Source: JAOSJT01 sp035362335 (GTDB lineage Bacteria; Bacteroidota; Ignavibacteria; SZUA-365). Taken from it: 64,000 bases of DNA. Shown here one piece after another: positions 51,595 through 59,216 of the stretch (position 1 is its first letter; the number at the start of each line of letters is the position of its first letter). Below the pieces are notes generated by a model. It did no database searches. It was not told the DNA's origin and saw nothing but the letters and a program-made list of their open reading frames with translations. The translations under genes and the position numbers were made by a program. The DNA is taken from the NCBI GenBank assembly GCA_035362335.1, contig DAOSDL010000015.1, positions 33,311-97,310 on the forward strand, written 5' to 3'.

Positions 51595-53208
51595 TTACTC
51601 GGCGAACAGTCGGACGGGATAGTCGTCGACGGTGGAGCCCACGCGCACGCGGATCACGGCATCCATTCCGTCACGGCTGATCTTGCCCTTGGTCTTGAGG
51701 AAGAACTTCACATTCACGCCCGCATCGCGGCCATTGGCGTCCTTGATGGGGGTGAGGAGCACATCGTCCAGCAGGTCGCGTCCGTCATCGCTGGTGGCTT
51801 CCACGCGGATGGCGCCGGCGTCCACATTGCGGATGTTGGCGTTCACGCAGCGCCCGCAGCGAGCGGCGACGAAGCTGAAGACGTTGTTGATGGGATACTC
51901 GCCGTTCTTGCTGAACGAGGCATTGTAGATGCGGTCGCGCGGGTTGAGCACGGGATACATCCATTCGGACGCCGCCATCTCGGTCGCCGCGCTGTCGGGG
52001 AGAACCAGGTATGCGCGTCCACGGTACTCAGCATGAATGCTCATGCTCTTGCTGGCGGCGTTCTCGGGCACGAGGTAGCGCACGATGGCGCCGCGTCCTT
52101 CGGCCACTTCCGCGCCGTCGAGCTTCACCGTCCAACGGTAATCGCCCACGTTCTCGAGGCCCGCCACATTGACGGCCATTTCGAAGGTCTCTCCGGTGAA
52201 GGCGCCGCTCGGACGCACGCGCGCGAGGGCGGGCCGCTTCACGGTCACATCGAATGCGACGGGACGCGCCACCGAGCGCGGGCCTGCGTTGCGACGATCC
52301 CGCGCGTCAACCGTGACGGTGTACGTTCCGGGCTTGTCGAAATTGCCGCTCCACACCCAGCGTCCGCGCTCGGGATCGGTGGTGTGATAGGGGTTGCCAC
52401 TGCTCGTCGGAGACAGCACGGTGCCGCCACCGAGCGCATTCATACCGCCGATTTTGTCCACGGTGGTGCCGCGCACCTTGATCTCGTTGAATGCGGGATA
52501 GCCCACTGCCGTGACCAGACCATCAGCCTGAATCTGCAACTGATCGTATTCCTCGGCCACCACTTCCACGATGAACTTGTCGGGGTTCAGCGTTTCGCTC
52601 TGCCGGACGAATTCCTCGATGGGCACGCCGGTGGTGATGGGGTCGGTGTCGAGAGCACTGCGGATTTCCGCCCGGGTGAACTCCAGCGAGCCCACCTTCA
52701 CGCGCGCGGTGCCTTCCTCGATGTCGGGCTGGAGAGAGACGCGGTTCGTTCCCGCCTGCACCCACAGTTCGAAGATGCCCGGACCCTTGTCCGCCTTCCA
52801 GTTGAAACGGTACAGGCGTTCGCCGCTGCTGCCGTGCAGAATGCTGTCGCTGATCGCCTCGGGATATGTCAGGGTTTCGATCTCGGTGCCGTCCTTGTAG
52901 ACCTTCACCACGGGCGGGGTGGTCACATCGTCATTGTCGCCCAATCCCTTCACGCTGATGGTGAAATCGCGGGCCTCCCCGACCTTGAGCTGGTTATCGC
53001 CGGCGGCCGCAACCGCGGGCATGTTCTTCAGCAATTCGAGGATGATTTTCCGGTTCTTCACTTCCAGCAAGCGCTGCTGCTGGAGGAGTGACGCTTCGGC
53101 GTCGTCGCGCTCAACGATGATGATGAGCAGTTCGCAGATGACGGCCAGGTAGAGGAAGAAGTACACCTGATACTTCTTGTAGTGGCCGCCCTGGGCGGTG
53201 CCGTTCAT
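51595..53208 (-). CDS. GldM-like single-pass membrane protein with Ig-like domains
   Basis: 537 residues from MNGTAQGGHYKKYQVYFFLY with GAGGAG upstream. A short cytoplasmic tail and one transmembrane helix (about 13-35, YFFLYLAVICELLIIIV) are followed by a helical stretch (LLQQQRLLEVKNRKIILELL) and at least three beta-sandwich domains, one with the cadherin/PKD-like ending GTYTVTVDARDRRNAG. This layout (N-terminal TM, helical part, stacked periplasmic beta domains) is that of GldM/PorM, the type 9 secretion motor protein. Homology is inferred from architecture. Its presence in a phage early operon is unexpected. Confidence 0.55.
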   Translation of the reverse strand: MNGTAQGGHYKKYQVYFFLYLAVICELLIIIVERDDAEASLLQQQRLLEVKNRKIILELLKNMPAVAAAGDNQLKVGEARDFTISVKGLGDNDDVTTPPVVKVYKDGTEIETLTYPEAISDSILHGSSGERLYRFNWKADKGPGIFELWVQAGTNRVSLQPDIEEGTARVKVGSLEFTRAEIRSALDTDPITTGVPIEEFVRQSETLNPDKFIVEVVAEEYDQLQIQADGLVTAVGYPAFNEIKVRGTTVDKIGGMNALGGGTVLSPTSSGNPYHTTDPERGRWVWSGNFDKPGTYTVTVDARDRRNAGPRSVARPVAFDVTVKRPALARVRPSGAFTGETFEMAVNVAGLENVGDYRWTVKLDGAEVAEGRGAIVRYLVPENAASKSMSIHAEYRGRAYLVLPDSAATEMAASEWMYPVLNPRDRIYNASFSKNGEYPINNVFSFVAARCGRCVNANIRNVDAGAIRVEATSDDGRDLLDDVLLTPIKDANGRDAGVNVKFFLKTKGKISRDGMDAVIRVRVGSTVDDYPVRLFAE

Positions 53209-53240
53209 GGTAGTGCTCCTCACACTTGATGCGCCGGCGG

Positions 53241-53426
53241 TCACGCATCGTTCGGTCTATTCTCCGGCGCCCCGTCTGCGCCGTCCTCCGGTAAAAGAGG
53301 GAGTTCGTCATATTCGTTGTCGATTTCCTGCGTTGGTCCTTCGACTATCGTCCCGATCAGCCATATCAGACCCGCCATTGCGCACGCGACCAGGAAAGCC
53401 GCGATGGGGTTCAATGGACAGGGCAT
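53241..53426 (-). CDS. Small membrane protein
   Basis: 61 residues from MPCPLNPIAAFLVACAMAGL with GGAGA upstream. One transmembrane helix (about 8-28) is followed by an acidic soluble tail. It overlaps the upstream gene by 16 nt and precedes the GldM-like gene, with which it may act at the membrane. Function unknown. Confidence 0.55.
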   Translation of the reverse strand: MPCPLNPIAAFLVACAMAGLIWLIGTIVEGPTQEIDNEYDELPLLPEDGADGAPENRPNDA

Positions 53427-53794
53427 CGCTCGTATCTCCGCGAGAGGTTGTTGTACACGATCTGTTCGATCAGCACGTCCTCGGGTCGGAAGAGAATGGG
53501 GTCGCAGTACCACGCGAAGGAGCCATCGGCAGCATTGCGCGTGATGTAGAGCACCCGGAACAGGCGCGATGCCTTGCAGTTGCGGAGGGCGTTCACCACA
53601 TCGTCCACGGTGGCATAGGGCCCCGTCGGCGCCGTGGTGCCAGCCAGATACAACGCTGTGGCTTTCTCGTGCAGGTCGTTGACGCGCGCGGCCTCTTCCT
53701 CGGTCAGTTCGTAGCGGTCCTCGCTGGCAACGTCGGCCAGCAGTACGCTGATCCGATCCGTCAACCGCTCCACGTCCACATTTGAGCTGTACAT
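53411..53794 (-). CDS. First gene of the early operon, unknown
   Basis: 127 residues from MYSSNVDVERLTDRISVLLA with GAGGAGAG upstream. Helical N-terminus (ELTEEEAARVNDLHEKATAL), then a small alpha/beta domain (VVNALRNCKASRLFRVLYIT; FRPEDVLIEQIVYNNLSRRY). It is the first protein gene after the tRNA-like region, so its promoter must lie in 53800-54330. Function unknown. Confidence 0.55.
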   Translation of the reverse strand: MYSSNVDVERLTDRISVLLADVASEDRYELTEEEAARVNDLHEKATALYLAGTTAPTGPYATVDDVVNALRNCKASRLFRVLYITRNAADGSFAWYCDPILFRPEDVLIEQIVYNNLSRRYERCPVH

Positions 53795-53822
53795 TTTCGT
53801 CTCTCCTCGATAGGGTCTCATT

Positions 53823-54026
53823 TGCGCAACCGACAGGATTTGAACCTGCTTGGGATATACTCAGTGTTAGCCAGCACCTTTAGAAAGGGACCCATGTTAT
53901 GATTTTCACTGAACTTGTTGGGCCGTCCGTATCTTGAGCTGTTTATCTGGCCTGTTTACAATACGGCTCGTGCACGACCCACCCGGACCCATTCAGTCCT
54001 GCGTATACCAATTCCGCCACAGTTGC
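53823..54026 (-). tRNA. tRNA-Leu-like gene interrupted by about 115 nt
   Basis: The 5' half GCAACTG-TG-GCGG-AATTGGTATA-CGC is a textbook type II (Leu) start with the D loop GG. About 120 nt further on is a perfect T arm (GCAGG-TTCAAAT-CCTGT) followed by CGGTTGC, which pairs with GCAACTG over all 7 positions (one G-U). The span is about 200 nt instead of 85-87. GGACT after the D arm can pair with GGTCC near 53889, placing the insertion in the anticodon loop. The insert contains its own stem (CCGTAT/ATACGG). CCA is not encoded (CAA). Could be an intron-bearing tRNA, a decayed tRNA or a tRNA mimic. Confidence 0.4.
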
Positions 54027-54264
54027 ACCACGATCTTCAGTCTTTATCGGGAGGGGGCTGCTGGAACGCCCCCGTCCCTCTCTTTGTGCTGCCGCAGATA
54101 ACTGCGGTGTCGCCTTTCTCGCTTGGGCACTCTGGTTTCCGCCAGCCCGGCTTCGTGCGCGTCACCCAAGTCAACCGCACACACCAAACCCTTTCCTGTT
54201 ACTCGGCGACTGCTTGTGTTGGGTATTACATCGTCGTATCTCCTGTATTTCGGGTTTCGGGTCC

Positions 54265-54388
54265 TGGTGCTCGCAGCAGGGATCGAACCTGCACGGGGTC
54301 TTGCGACTGATCCATCCCGACGAGTTGTGCCTCGTCACCGGACTGCTCCGGTAGCATGGGACTGCATTGCCTTTTCTGCCATGCGAGC
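54265..54388 (-). ncRNA. tRNA-like structure with expanded middle
   Basis: A perfect T arm (GCAGG-TTCGATC-CCTGC), acceptor strand TGCGAGC, A73 and an encoded CCA lie at 54265-54310. The only matching 5' strand, GCTCGCA followed by TG and a D-arm-like GCA/TGC hairpin with GG in the loop, is at 54388, inside the end of the HTH gene. GTCCC and GGGAT can form the anticodon stem, leaving a loop of about 41 nt with two hairpins (CCGGA/TCCGG and GACGAG/CTCGTC). The 3' half is convincing; the pairing partner less so. Confidence 0.35.
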
Positions 54389-54700
54389 ATTGCCGGGGGC
54401 GGCAGTGGTTGAGCGCTCACGTGATTGGTGAACGGCCACCCCCAGCGGTGTTTTCAGAACATTCGCCGCCGCCATGCGCTGTACGTGGCTGCGCCAGTAG
54501 CGCGGCCCGCTCGCCACTTCGCACGCGACAACCAATCGCCCGTCGTTGCGATACCGCTCCACCGTCCTGCGGTGAACCGACAGGAATTCCGCCACACCCT
54601 CGGTGGAGAGCAGGCGGTCGTTCGGGTCGGCCTTGTCACCGTGCAGCGCGACGTAGAGTTCGTCGGTGGTGATGGCGGTATGGAGTGTGGTGGGGCGCAT
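54335..54700 (-). CDS. Helix-turn-helix, excisionase-like protein
   Basis: 121 residues. LLSTEGVAEFLSVHRRTVER with YRNDGRLVVACEVASG and PRYWRSHVQRM is the HTH_17/excisionase pattern (helix-turn-helix plus wing). No good ribosome-binding site precedes the ATG, so it may be leaderless. It stands next to Cro-like and integrase genes, where an excisionase or early regulator is expected. The last 18 codons coincide with the 5' part of a tRNA-like structure. Confidence 0.65.
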   Translation of the reverse strand: MRPTTLHTAITTDELYVALHGDKADPNDRLLSTEGVAEFLSVHRRTVERYRNDGRLVVACEVASGPRYWRSHVQRMAAANVLKTPLGVAVHQSRERSTTAAPGNARMAEKAMQSHATGAVR

Positions 54701-54729
54701 GGTTTGAAATTCGTTACATCGTTGTTGTT

Positions 54730-55011
54730 TCAGTGTTGATTACTTTGCAGCGAATCCAGAAGTTCCCGGATTTTTCGACTTTCTTTCTCGTGCCCATGCT
54801 GGCGCTTCAGAGCTTCCTCCAGTACCAGCTTAGTGACCACTAAATCCCCCCGACGATAGCGCATGTATGCTGCCGTGCGTGCAATTCCGAGCCGTTTGGC
54901 GACATCGCCGTAGATTCCTCTGTATAGCTTCTGCCGCATATTGATTTTCTGCGTGGATGCGTGCATATTGTGTTGCATTTTTGTCGCTTGCCTGATCGGT
55001 GAAGGTGCCAT
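54730..55011 (-). CDS. Cro-like HTH regulator
   Basis: 93 residues from MAPSPIRQATKMQHNMH; the true start may be a later ATG (54939) because no strong ribosome-binding site is seen. The helix-turn-helix is RGIYGDVAKRLGIARTAAYM, then RYRRGDLVV. A C-terminal basic helix follows. Divergent from the CI-like gene, with operator half-sites overlapping its start, so it is the natural Cro counterpart. Confidence 0.6.
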   Translation of the reverse strand: MAPSPIRQATKMQHNMHASTQKINMRQKLYRGIYGDVAKRLGIARTAAYMRYRRGDLVVTKLVLEEALKRQHGHEKESRKIRELLDSLQSNQH

Positions 55012-55081
55012 TGTTGTTTCATCAAGGCGGTGCAATATACAACCAAAACAACAATGATGTCAAGAGGCGGCGACATTGTTG
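55009..55081. promoter_or_regulatory. Operator region between Cro-like and CI-like genes
   Basis: Three CATTGTTG half-sites: 55009-55016, its inverse at 55049-55056, and 55074-55081. The last two form a perfect 8-bp inverted repeat with a 17-nt centre; the first overlaps the start of the Cro-like gene. The region is AT-rich and would hold both divergent promoters. Typical of a lambda-type switch, though exact -10/-35 boxes cannot be fixed. Confidence 0.6.
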
Positions 55082-55103
55082 AACAGAAATAGTTAGGACG
55101 GGC

Positions 55104-55649
55104 ATGGAAAACGAATCCGACGTGATGATCCAGCGGCTGAAGGAATTGTTTCAGGTGGATACCGATGACAACCTTGCGCTCGGATTAAGACTTGGGCGGG
55201 GCAATATCACCAACTGGCGGAAACGTGACGCCATGAGCAGGCAGCTTGTGGAGCGACGTATTCCTGGCGTGAATTGGGATTGGCTCACCACGGGCAAAGG
55301 AGATCCATTCATGCCCACACCCGAGGGGCGAGCGCTGAAAGAGCGCGTGGAGATGCACAGAGGAGACAGCGGTGCAAGAGACGGAAATTCAGTACGAGAG
55401 GATAAAGCACCGTTCACGGTGCCTGTTGTATCACGTATGGACGAGGACTCTATGCACGCGGAGTATCAACGTCTCGCCGAAGTGTACGGCTTACGCGAGA
55501 GATGGGAGGATTTACCCGACCGTACAAGGGAAGCATTCAAGAAGGAGTACGTGCTGATGTTGGGACAACTGCGGCGCGTGCAATCGGAGTACGAGCAGCG
55601 CATGTTGGTGGCAATCGTGGACGATTCGCGGGAGCGGTCCACACGATGA
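55104..55649 (+). CDS. CI-like phage repressor (no peptidase domain)
   Basis: 181 residues, AGGA upstream. The N-terminal domain (MIQRLKELFQVDTDDNLAL, RLGRGNITNWRKRD, then VNWDWLTTGKGDPF) is the phage CI-repressor HTH family, with the 'DWLLTGxGxPF' ending. The C-terminal half is a charged helical domain (RLAEVYGLRERWEDLPDRTR; LGQLRRVQSEYEQRM), not a LexA-type autopeptidase, so induction would not be by simple self-cleavage. Overlaps the integrase start (ATGA). Confidence 0.75.
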   Translation: MENESDVMIQRLKELFQVDTDDNLALGLRLGRGNITNWRKRDAMSRQLVERRIPGVNWDWLTTGKGDPFMPTPEGRALKERVEMHRGDSGARDGNSVREDKAPFTVPVVSRMDEDSMHAEYQRLAEVYGLRERWEDLPDRTREAFKKEYVLMLGQLRRVQSEYEQRMLVAIVDDSRERSTR

Positions 55650-56710
55650 GAAGGCCGCAGAAGCGATTCAAGAATGGGGCGTGGCGTGGGGTATTTTACG
55701 AAGGCAAGCGCGAAGAATGGATTACGCTCCTGGACAAACGGGGTCGGCGCCTGACCAATCCCGATGATGAGCGAAACGCCGAAGCGGCATTGACGATTGC
55801 CGAACAGGAACGAGAGCGCGGAGCGCTGATGCGAAAGTCCGCCTACGCCGGTATGGTCGTTCGCGAAGCATGCGCGCGGTTTTTCGATTCCAGGGGTCAG
55901 GCCATGGCGCGGAGCACGCATGTCACCTACCATTCGGCATTCACCCACCTTTCGCGCGTACTCGGGAACATGCGCGTGGGAGAGGTGCGGCGTGGCGACA
56001 TCGAAACATTCCAGAGCGATCTGCTCGCGCGTGGCCTCCAACCGCAAACGGTGGTGAACTATCTTGCCATCGTGAGTTCTCTCTTCGGCTGGCTGGCCGC
56101 GCAGGAAATCATCACGCGCAATCCCGTCGCCCATGCGCGGCGCGTGCGCGTGTCGGAGAAGCAGCGTGCATTCCTCGCTTGGGCCGACGCCGACACCCTT
56201 CTGCAGTACATCGATCACGCCGCCTATCGCGTGGCGGTGGCGCTTGCGCACTTCGCGGGTTTACGTAAGGGAGAAGTATTGTCCTTGAGGTGGGAGAATG
56301 TGATGTTCGAAGATAGGGTTATACGAGTGGTGAACACGGACCGATTCACCACGAAATCGGGGAAAGAACGTCTCACGGTGATTCACCCGCGTCTCGATGC
56401 GATGCTGCGCGATCTCCCCCGCCCCAACAGCTTTGTGGTGCACAGGCAGACCGCGCCGAAGGTGGAGCGTCCGGTAGGCCGCTGGGCGCTGGACAGGGTA
56501 TTCTACGCGGCGCGTGCAGCCGCGGGGCTGGATCATCTCCGCTTTCACGATTTGCGCGGAAGCTTCGCCACGGAGCTGCTTCAACGCCACACGCCGGCGG
56601 TGGTGCAACAGGTGATGGGACACGAGGACACCGAGACCACCATGGCGTACTACAACCGCCTCACATCCGCAAGCGCCGCCGACCTTATTATCCGTCAGCT
56701 TGTCCCATAG
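55646..56710 (+). CDS. int: Tyrosine-recombinase integrase
   Basis: 354 residues; start coupled to the repressor stop (ATGA). An N-terminal arm-binding part is followed by a SAM-like core-binding domain (STHVTYHSAFTHLSRVLGNM) and the catalytic domain: Arg in AHFAGLRKGEVLSLRW, Lys in TTKSGKERLT, HxxR in FHDLRGSFATEL, His in QQVMGHEDTETT, and Tyr in MAYYNRLT. It catalyses integration into the host chromosome. As the last phage gene it marks the right end of the prophage. Confidence 0.9.
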   Translation: MRRPQKRFKNGAWRGVFYEGKREEWITLLDKRGRRLTNPDDERNAEAALTIAEQERERGALMRKSAYAGMVVREACARFFDSRGQAMARSTHVTYHSAFTHLSRVLGNMRVGEVRRGDIETFQSDLLARGLQPQTVVNYLAIVSSLFGWLAAQEIITRNPVAHARRVRVSEKQRAFLAWADADTLLQYIDHAAYRVAVALAHFAGLRKGEVLSLRWENVMFEDRVIRVVNTDRFTTKSGKERLTVIHPRLDAMLRDLPRPNSFVVHRQTAPKVERPVGRWALDRVFYAARAAAGLDHLRFHDLRGSFATELLQRHTPAVVQQVMGHEDTETTMAYYNRLTSASAADLIIRQLVP

Positions 56711-56827
56711 ATTGTCCCATACATTGCGCCGCATCATGCCGCAAACCGCCGCAGCGATGCACATTTCCCGTATTTGCCCACGTTTGCCGCAATCCCCGTA
56801 ACTCATTGATACCGCATAAGATACCGA

Positions 56828-56871
56828 CAGGCGCACCCGTCGCTTGTGGAAGCTCGCTCGGGATGCGCCTG
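56828..56871. terminator. Hairpin after the integrase
   Basis: CAGGCGCA-CCCG pairs with CGGGA-TGCGCCTG around a loop of about 19 nt. No T run follows; instead AAGGAGG and an ATG come directly behind. It could be a weak terminator for the integrase or part of the attachment region. The surrounding 56711-56882 shows no gene. Confidence 0.35.
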
Positions 56872-56882
56872 AAGGAGGATAT

Positions 56883-56993
56883 ATGCTCTTCAAGCTACGG
56901 AGCAGGGCAATACAAGTTGCAGTGGAAATAGGGCATTTATCCGGTACCATGGAAGTTCCCGAAACGGGGGGATTTCGCGTCTTTTGGGCCTAG
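56883..56993 (+). CDS. Possible small ORF at the phage-host border
   Basis: 36 residues starting MLFKLRSRAIQVAVEIG and ending RVFWA. The AAGGAGG ribosome-binding site before the ATG is strong. Its stop overlaps the end of the convergent host gene. Could be a real small gene or the stump of a host or phage gene cut at integration. Not recognised. Confidence 0.35.
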   Translation: MLFKLRSRAIQVAVEIGHLSGTMEVPETGGFRVFWA

Positions 56994-59182
56994 TACAGCG
57001 TGAGTTCGAGGAGCACGGCTTCGCCCGGTCGATGATCGCTGCTGATGCGGGTGCCTTGCTGCGCGGGTTGTGTGGCTTTCCGCGCGGGAAAGACCTGCCG
57101 CAACTGCCGCGTGCGCGCTGCCAGCGCATCGCCAAGGCGCAGCGTGATGCGGCGTCCGCCCTGCGCATCGACGCGCTTGTTGAGAATGAAGAGCAGGAGG
57201 CGCGTGCTGTCGCGCGTGTCGCGGAATTCGCAGTACTCCACAAAACTGTCCCGAGGTGCATCGGCGGTGGCGGCACCGAAGGCACGCGCTTCGATGGCGG
57301 TCACGGCGAAATCATCGGTGAACGCCGCGCCCTCCTCCACGCTCATGCCGCGCTCCCAGCGCGCATGCTGGAGCAGCTCCCCCAGCGGACGCAGCGCGGA
57401 GCGGAAGAGGACGCGCGTGGAATCCCATTTGTCCTCGCCATTGCTATCGCGCCGGCGTGGCAACGATGTGTGGGGATCGAGAAAGCCGATGGAGCCCATG
57501 TCGCCGTAGCGCGCATCGCGCCTGTCGCGCAGCACCGCTGTATCGGCCACGCCCGGCCAACTGGCGTATTGATAGCAAAGCAGGCCGCCGGCGCCATAGG
57601 CCAGGTGCAGATTGCAGTAGGCGCGGAATTCCGCGGCCGTGGGCTCGTACAGCCAATTGGTGTCGGGTATGGCCAGCACCGGCCAGCCCGTGCGGAATTG
57701 CCAGGAGTGATTCTGCACGGCGGGCAGCCAGGGCACGCCCCCTTCGCGCGCGCGCATGCGGGCATGCGTGCGAAACCAGTACTGCATGTTGCGCATGTTG
57801 GACCAGGAATTCTCGCCGGCCACTTCCCAACCGGCGGGACGGTAGGTGGAATCGTAATACCACGCATCGCCCGGTCGCGCGCGATACGCTTCGCGAAACG
57901 GATACACGTACATGCCCGAACGCACGCCACGCATCATGGCCGCCACGGCGCGCAGGCGCGTGGTGTCCAGGGCGGCTTCGCCGCTGGTGTACACAAAGGG
58001 CTGCACCGCGGCGCGCGCCGTCCCCGCCGCCTCGCGCAGCATGCCGGCAAGCAAGGTGTTGATGGGCCAACTGCCGTCCTCGGGCAGGGATTCCGACAAC
58101 TCCAGATACGTGAGCGCGGGCCAGGGACAGGTGGAATCCGCGCCGATGTTGCGCATGCGCTGCCGTATCGCGGCGATAAGCGTGCTGTCCGTGGCGGTGA
58201 ACAGCCCGAAGGCGCGCTCGTCGCTCAGGCATAGCGCGTCGATGGCGACGTCGGAGACGCCGTGATAGTGGAGAATGATATCCGCTGTGCCCGCCGCACG
58301 CGTGCGCGCATTGCCCTCCTGCGGCGCATCGTCGGCGGCGCGCACACGCAGCAGACCCGCGTCGTCTTGCTCGAATTGCAACGCGCCCAGGCGCAGTTCC
58401 GCCACAGCGCCGCGCGCGTGCAGCAGCGCCTGCCCGAGATCGCCGCCGGTGATGCCGAAGCGCAGCGAATCGTGGCCGCGCACGAGCAGCGACAGCACCG
58501 TGTCCTGCGAAAACAGCGGCAGTCCCGCCACCGCGCTCACGCGCAGCGAAAGCACATAGCGTCCGGATGCGGCCCCGCCGGGCAGTTGCGCAAAGGGAGC
58601 GCCCGCGCCGCGAAACAGCAGTCGCGCTCCCGCATCGCTGCCGGCGCGCAGCAGCAGCACATTTTCGCGCTCGTCGGCGAGCAGGGCGCGATCGCAGCCA
58701 AGGGAGGATGCGGCGCAGCGCGCATCGAACAGTGGCGTGCCGGCGTTGCGCTCCGGCGCATCGCGCGGGGACTCGGGGTGCAGGTAGCGGCGTTCGGCAT
58801 TGGAGAGCTGCCAGAACCAGGGATCGTTGAGACTCAGCGCCAGTCCGCGGGCCTGCGCGGCGCGCGCCAGTTTCCAGGCGACATTGCTGCTGTCGCCGGT
58901 GACGCGCTCGGGAAACACGATGATATGCGCCAGCGTCAGGCCGAGATCGCGCATCTCATCCCAGCGCGCGGAATGCAGCACTTCCCCATTGCCCCGCGGC
59001 TCGGCCGCGGTGTCGGCCACCCAGCTCTGCCACTGCGTGTTCGGCACCGGATAGCGCTGCGCGCCACTCACAAAACCGCAACCGATATGAAACTGCGCGC
59101 GCGCTTGCAGGCCGAGGCACAGGAACAGCGCGATGGCGAGCGCGAAACGCGGCCTGCACCGGCCATCGCCTCTCCACCGCAC
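56990..59182 (-). CDS. Large secreted protein, possible glycoside-hydrolase-like
   Basis: 730 residues from a GTG giving VRWRGDGRCRPRFALAIALF; an earlier start would overlap the deacetylase gene. Signal peptide with cleavage near LQARA-Q. The N-terminal half is a beta-rich module (APFAQLPGGAASGRYVLSLR). The C-terminal half looks like a TIM-barrel enzyme: aromatic-rich YVYPFREAYRARPGDAWYYD, and PAVQNHSWQFRTGWPVLAIP. It may act on polysaccharides, but no catalytic pair is identified. Host gene, 34 nt after the deacetylase, probably one operon. Confidence 0.65.
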   Translation of the reverse strand: MRWRGDGRCRPRFALAIALFLCLGLQARAQFHIGCGFVSGAQRYPVPNTQWQSWVADTAAEPRGNGEVLHSARWDEMRDLGLTLAHIIVFPERVTGDSSNVAWKLARAAQARGLALSLNDPWFWQLSNAERRYLHPESPRDAPERNAGTPLFDARCAASSLGCDRALLADERENVLLLRAGSDAGARLLFRGAGAPFAQLPGGAASGRYVLSLRVSAVAGLPLFSQDTVLSLLVRGHDSLRFGITGGDLGQALLHARGAVAELRLGALQFEQDDAGLLRVRAADDAPQEGNARTRAAGTADIILHYHGVSDVAIDALCLSDERAFGLFTATDSTLIAAIRQRMRNIGADSTCPWPALTYLELSESLPEDGSWPINTLLAGMLREAAGTARAAVQPFVYTSGEAALDTTRLRAVAAMMRGVRSGMYVYPFREAYRARPGDAWYYDSTYRPAGWEVAGENSWSNMRNMQYWFRTHARMRAREGGVPWLPAVQNHSWQFRTGWPVLAIPDTNWLYEPTAAEFRAYCNLHLAYGAGGLLCYQYASWPGVADTAVLRDRRDARYGDMGSIGFLDPHTSLPRRRDSNGEDKWDSTRVLFRSALRPLGELLQHARWERGMSVEEGAAFTDDFAVTAIEARAFGAATADAPRDSFVEYCEFRDTRDSTRLLLFILNKRVDAQGGRRITLRLGDALAARTRQLRQVFPARKATQPAQQGTRISSDHRPGEAVLLELTLY

Positions 59183-59216
59183 GCCGCGCGCTATGGCGCA
59201 GGCGGCTGCGCGGCCG

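Noticed and set aside
53823..54026. Group I intron inside the tRNA-Leu-like gene
   Set aside because: The insert is only about 115 nt. An AAGATACGGAC piece resembles the S element, but the R-like piece lies on the wrong side and no full core can be drawn.
53800..54400. tmRNA gene
   Set aside because: The acceptor arms do not have the GGG...tmRNA ends or the G-U pair typical of tmRNA, and no tag-peptide ORF with double stop was found.
57343..58232. Two overlapping ORFs of about 200-260 codons on the minus strand
   Set aside because: They are alternative-frame shadows of the secreted 730-residue protein: Arg/Ala/Cys-rich noise without ribosome-binding sites.
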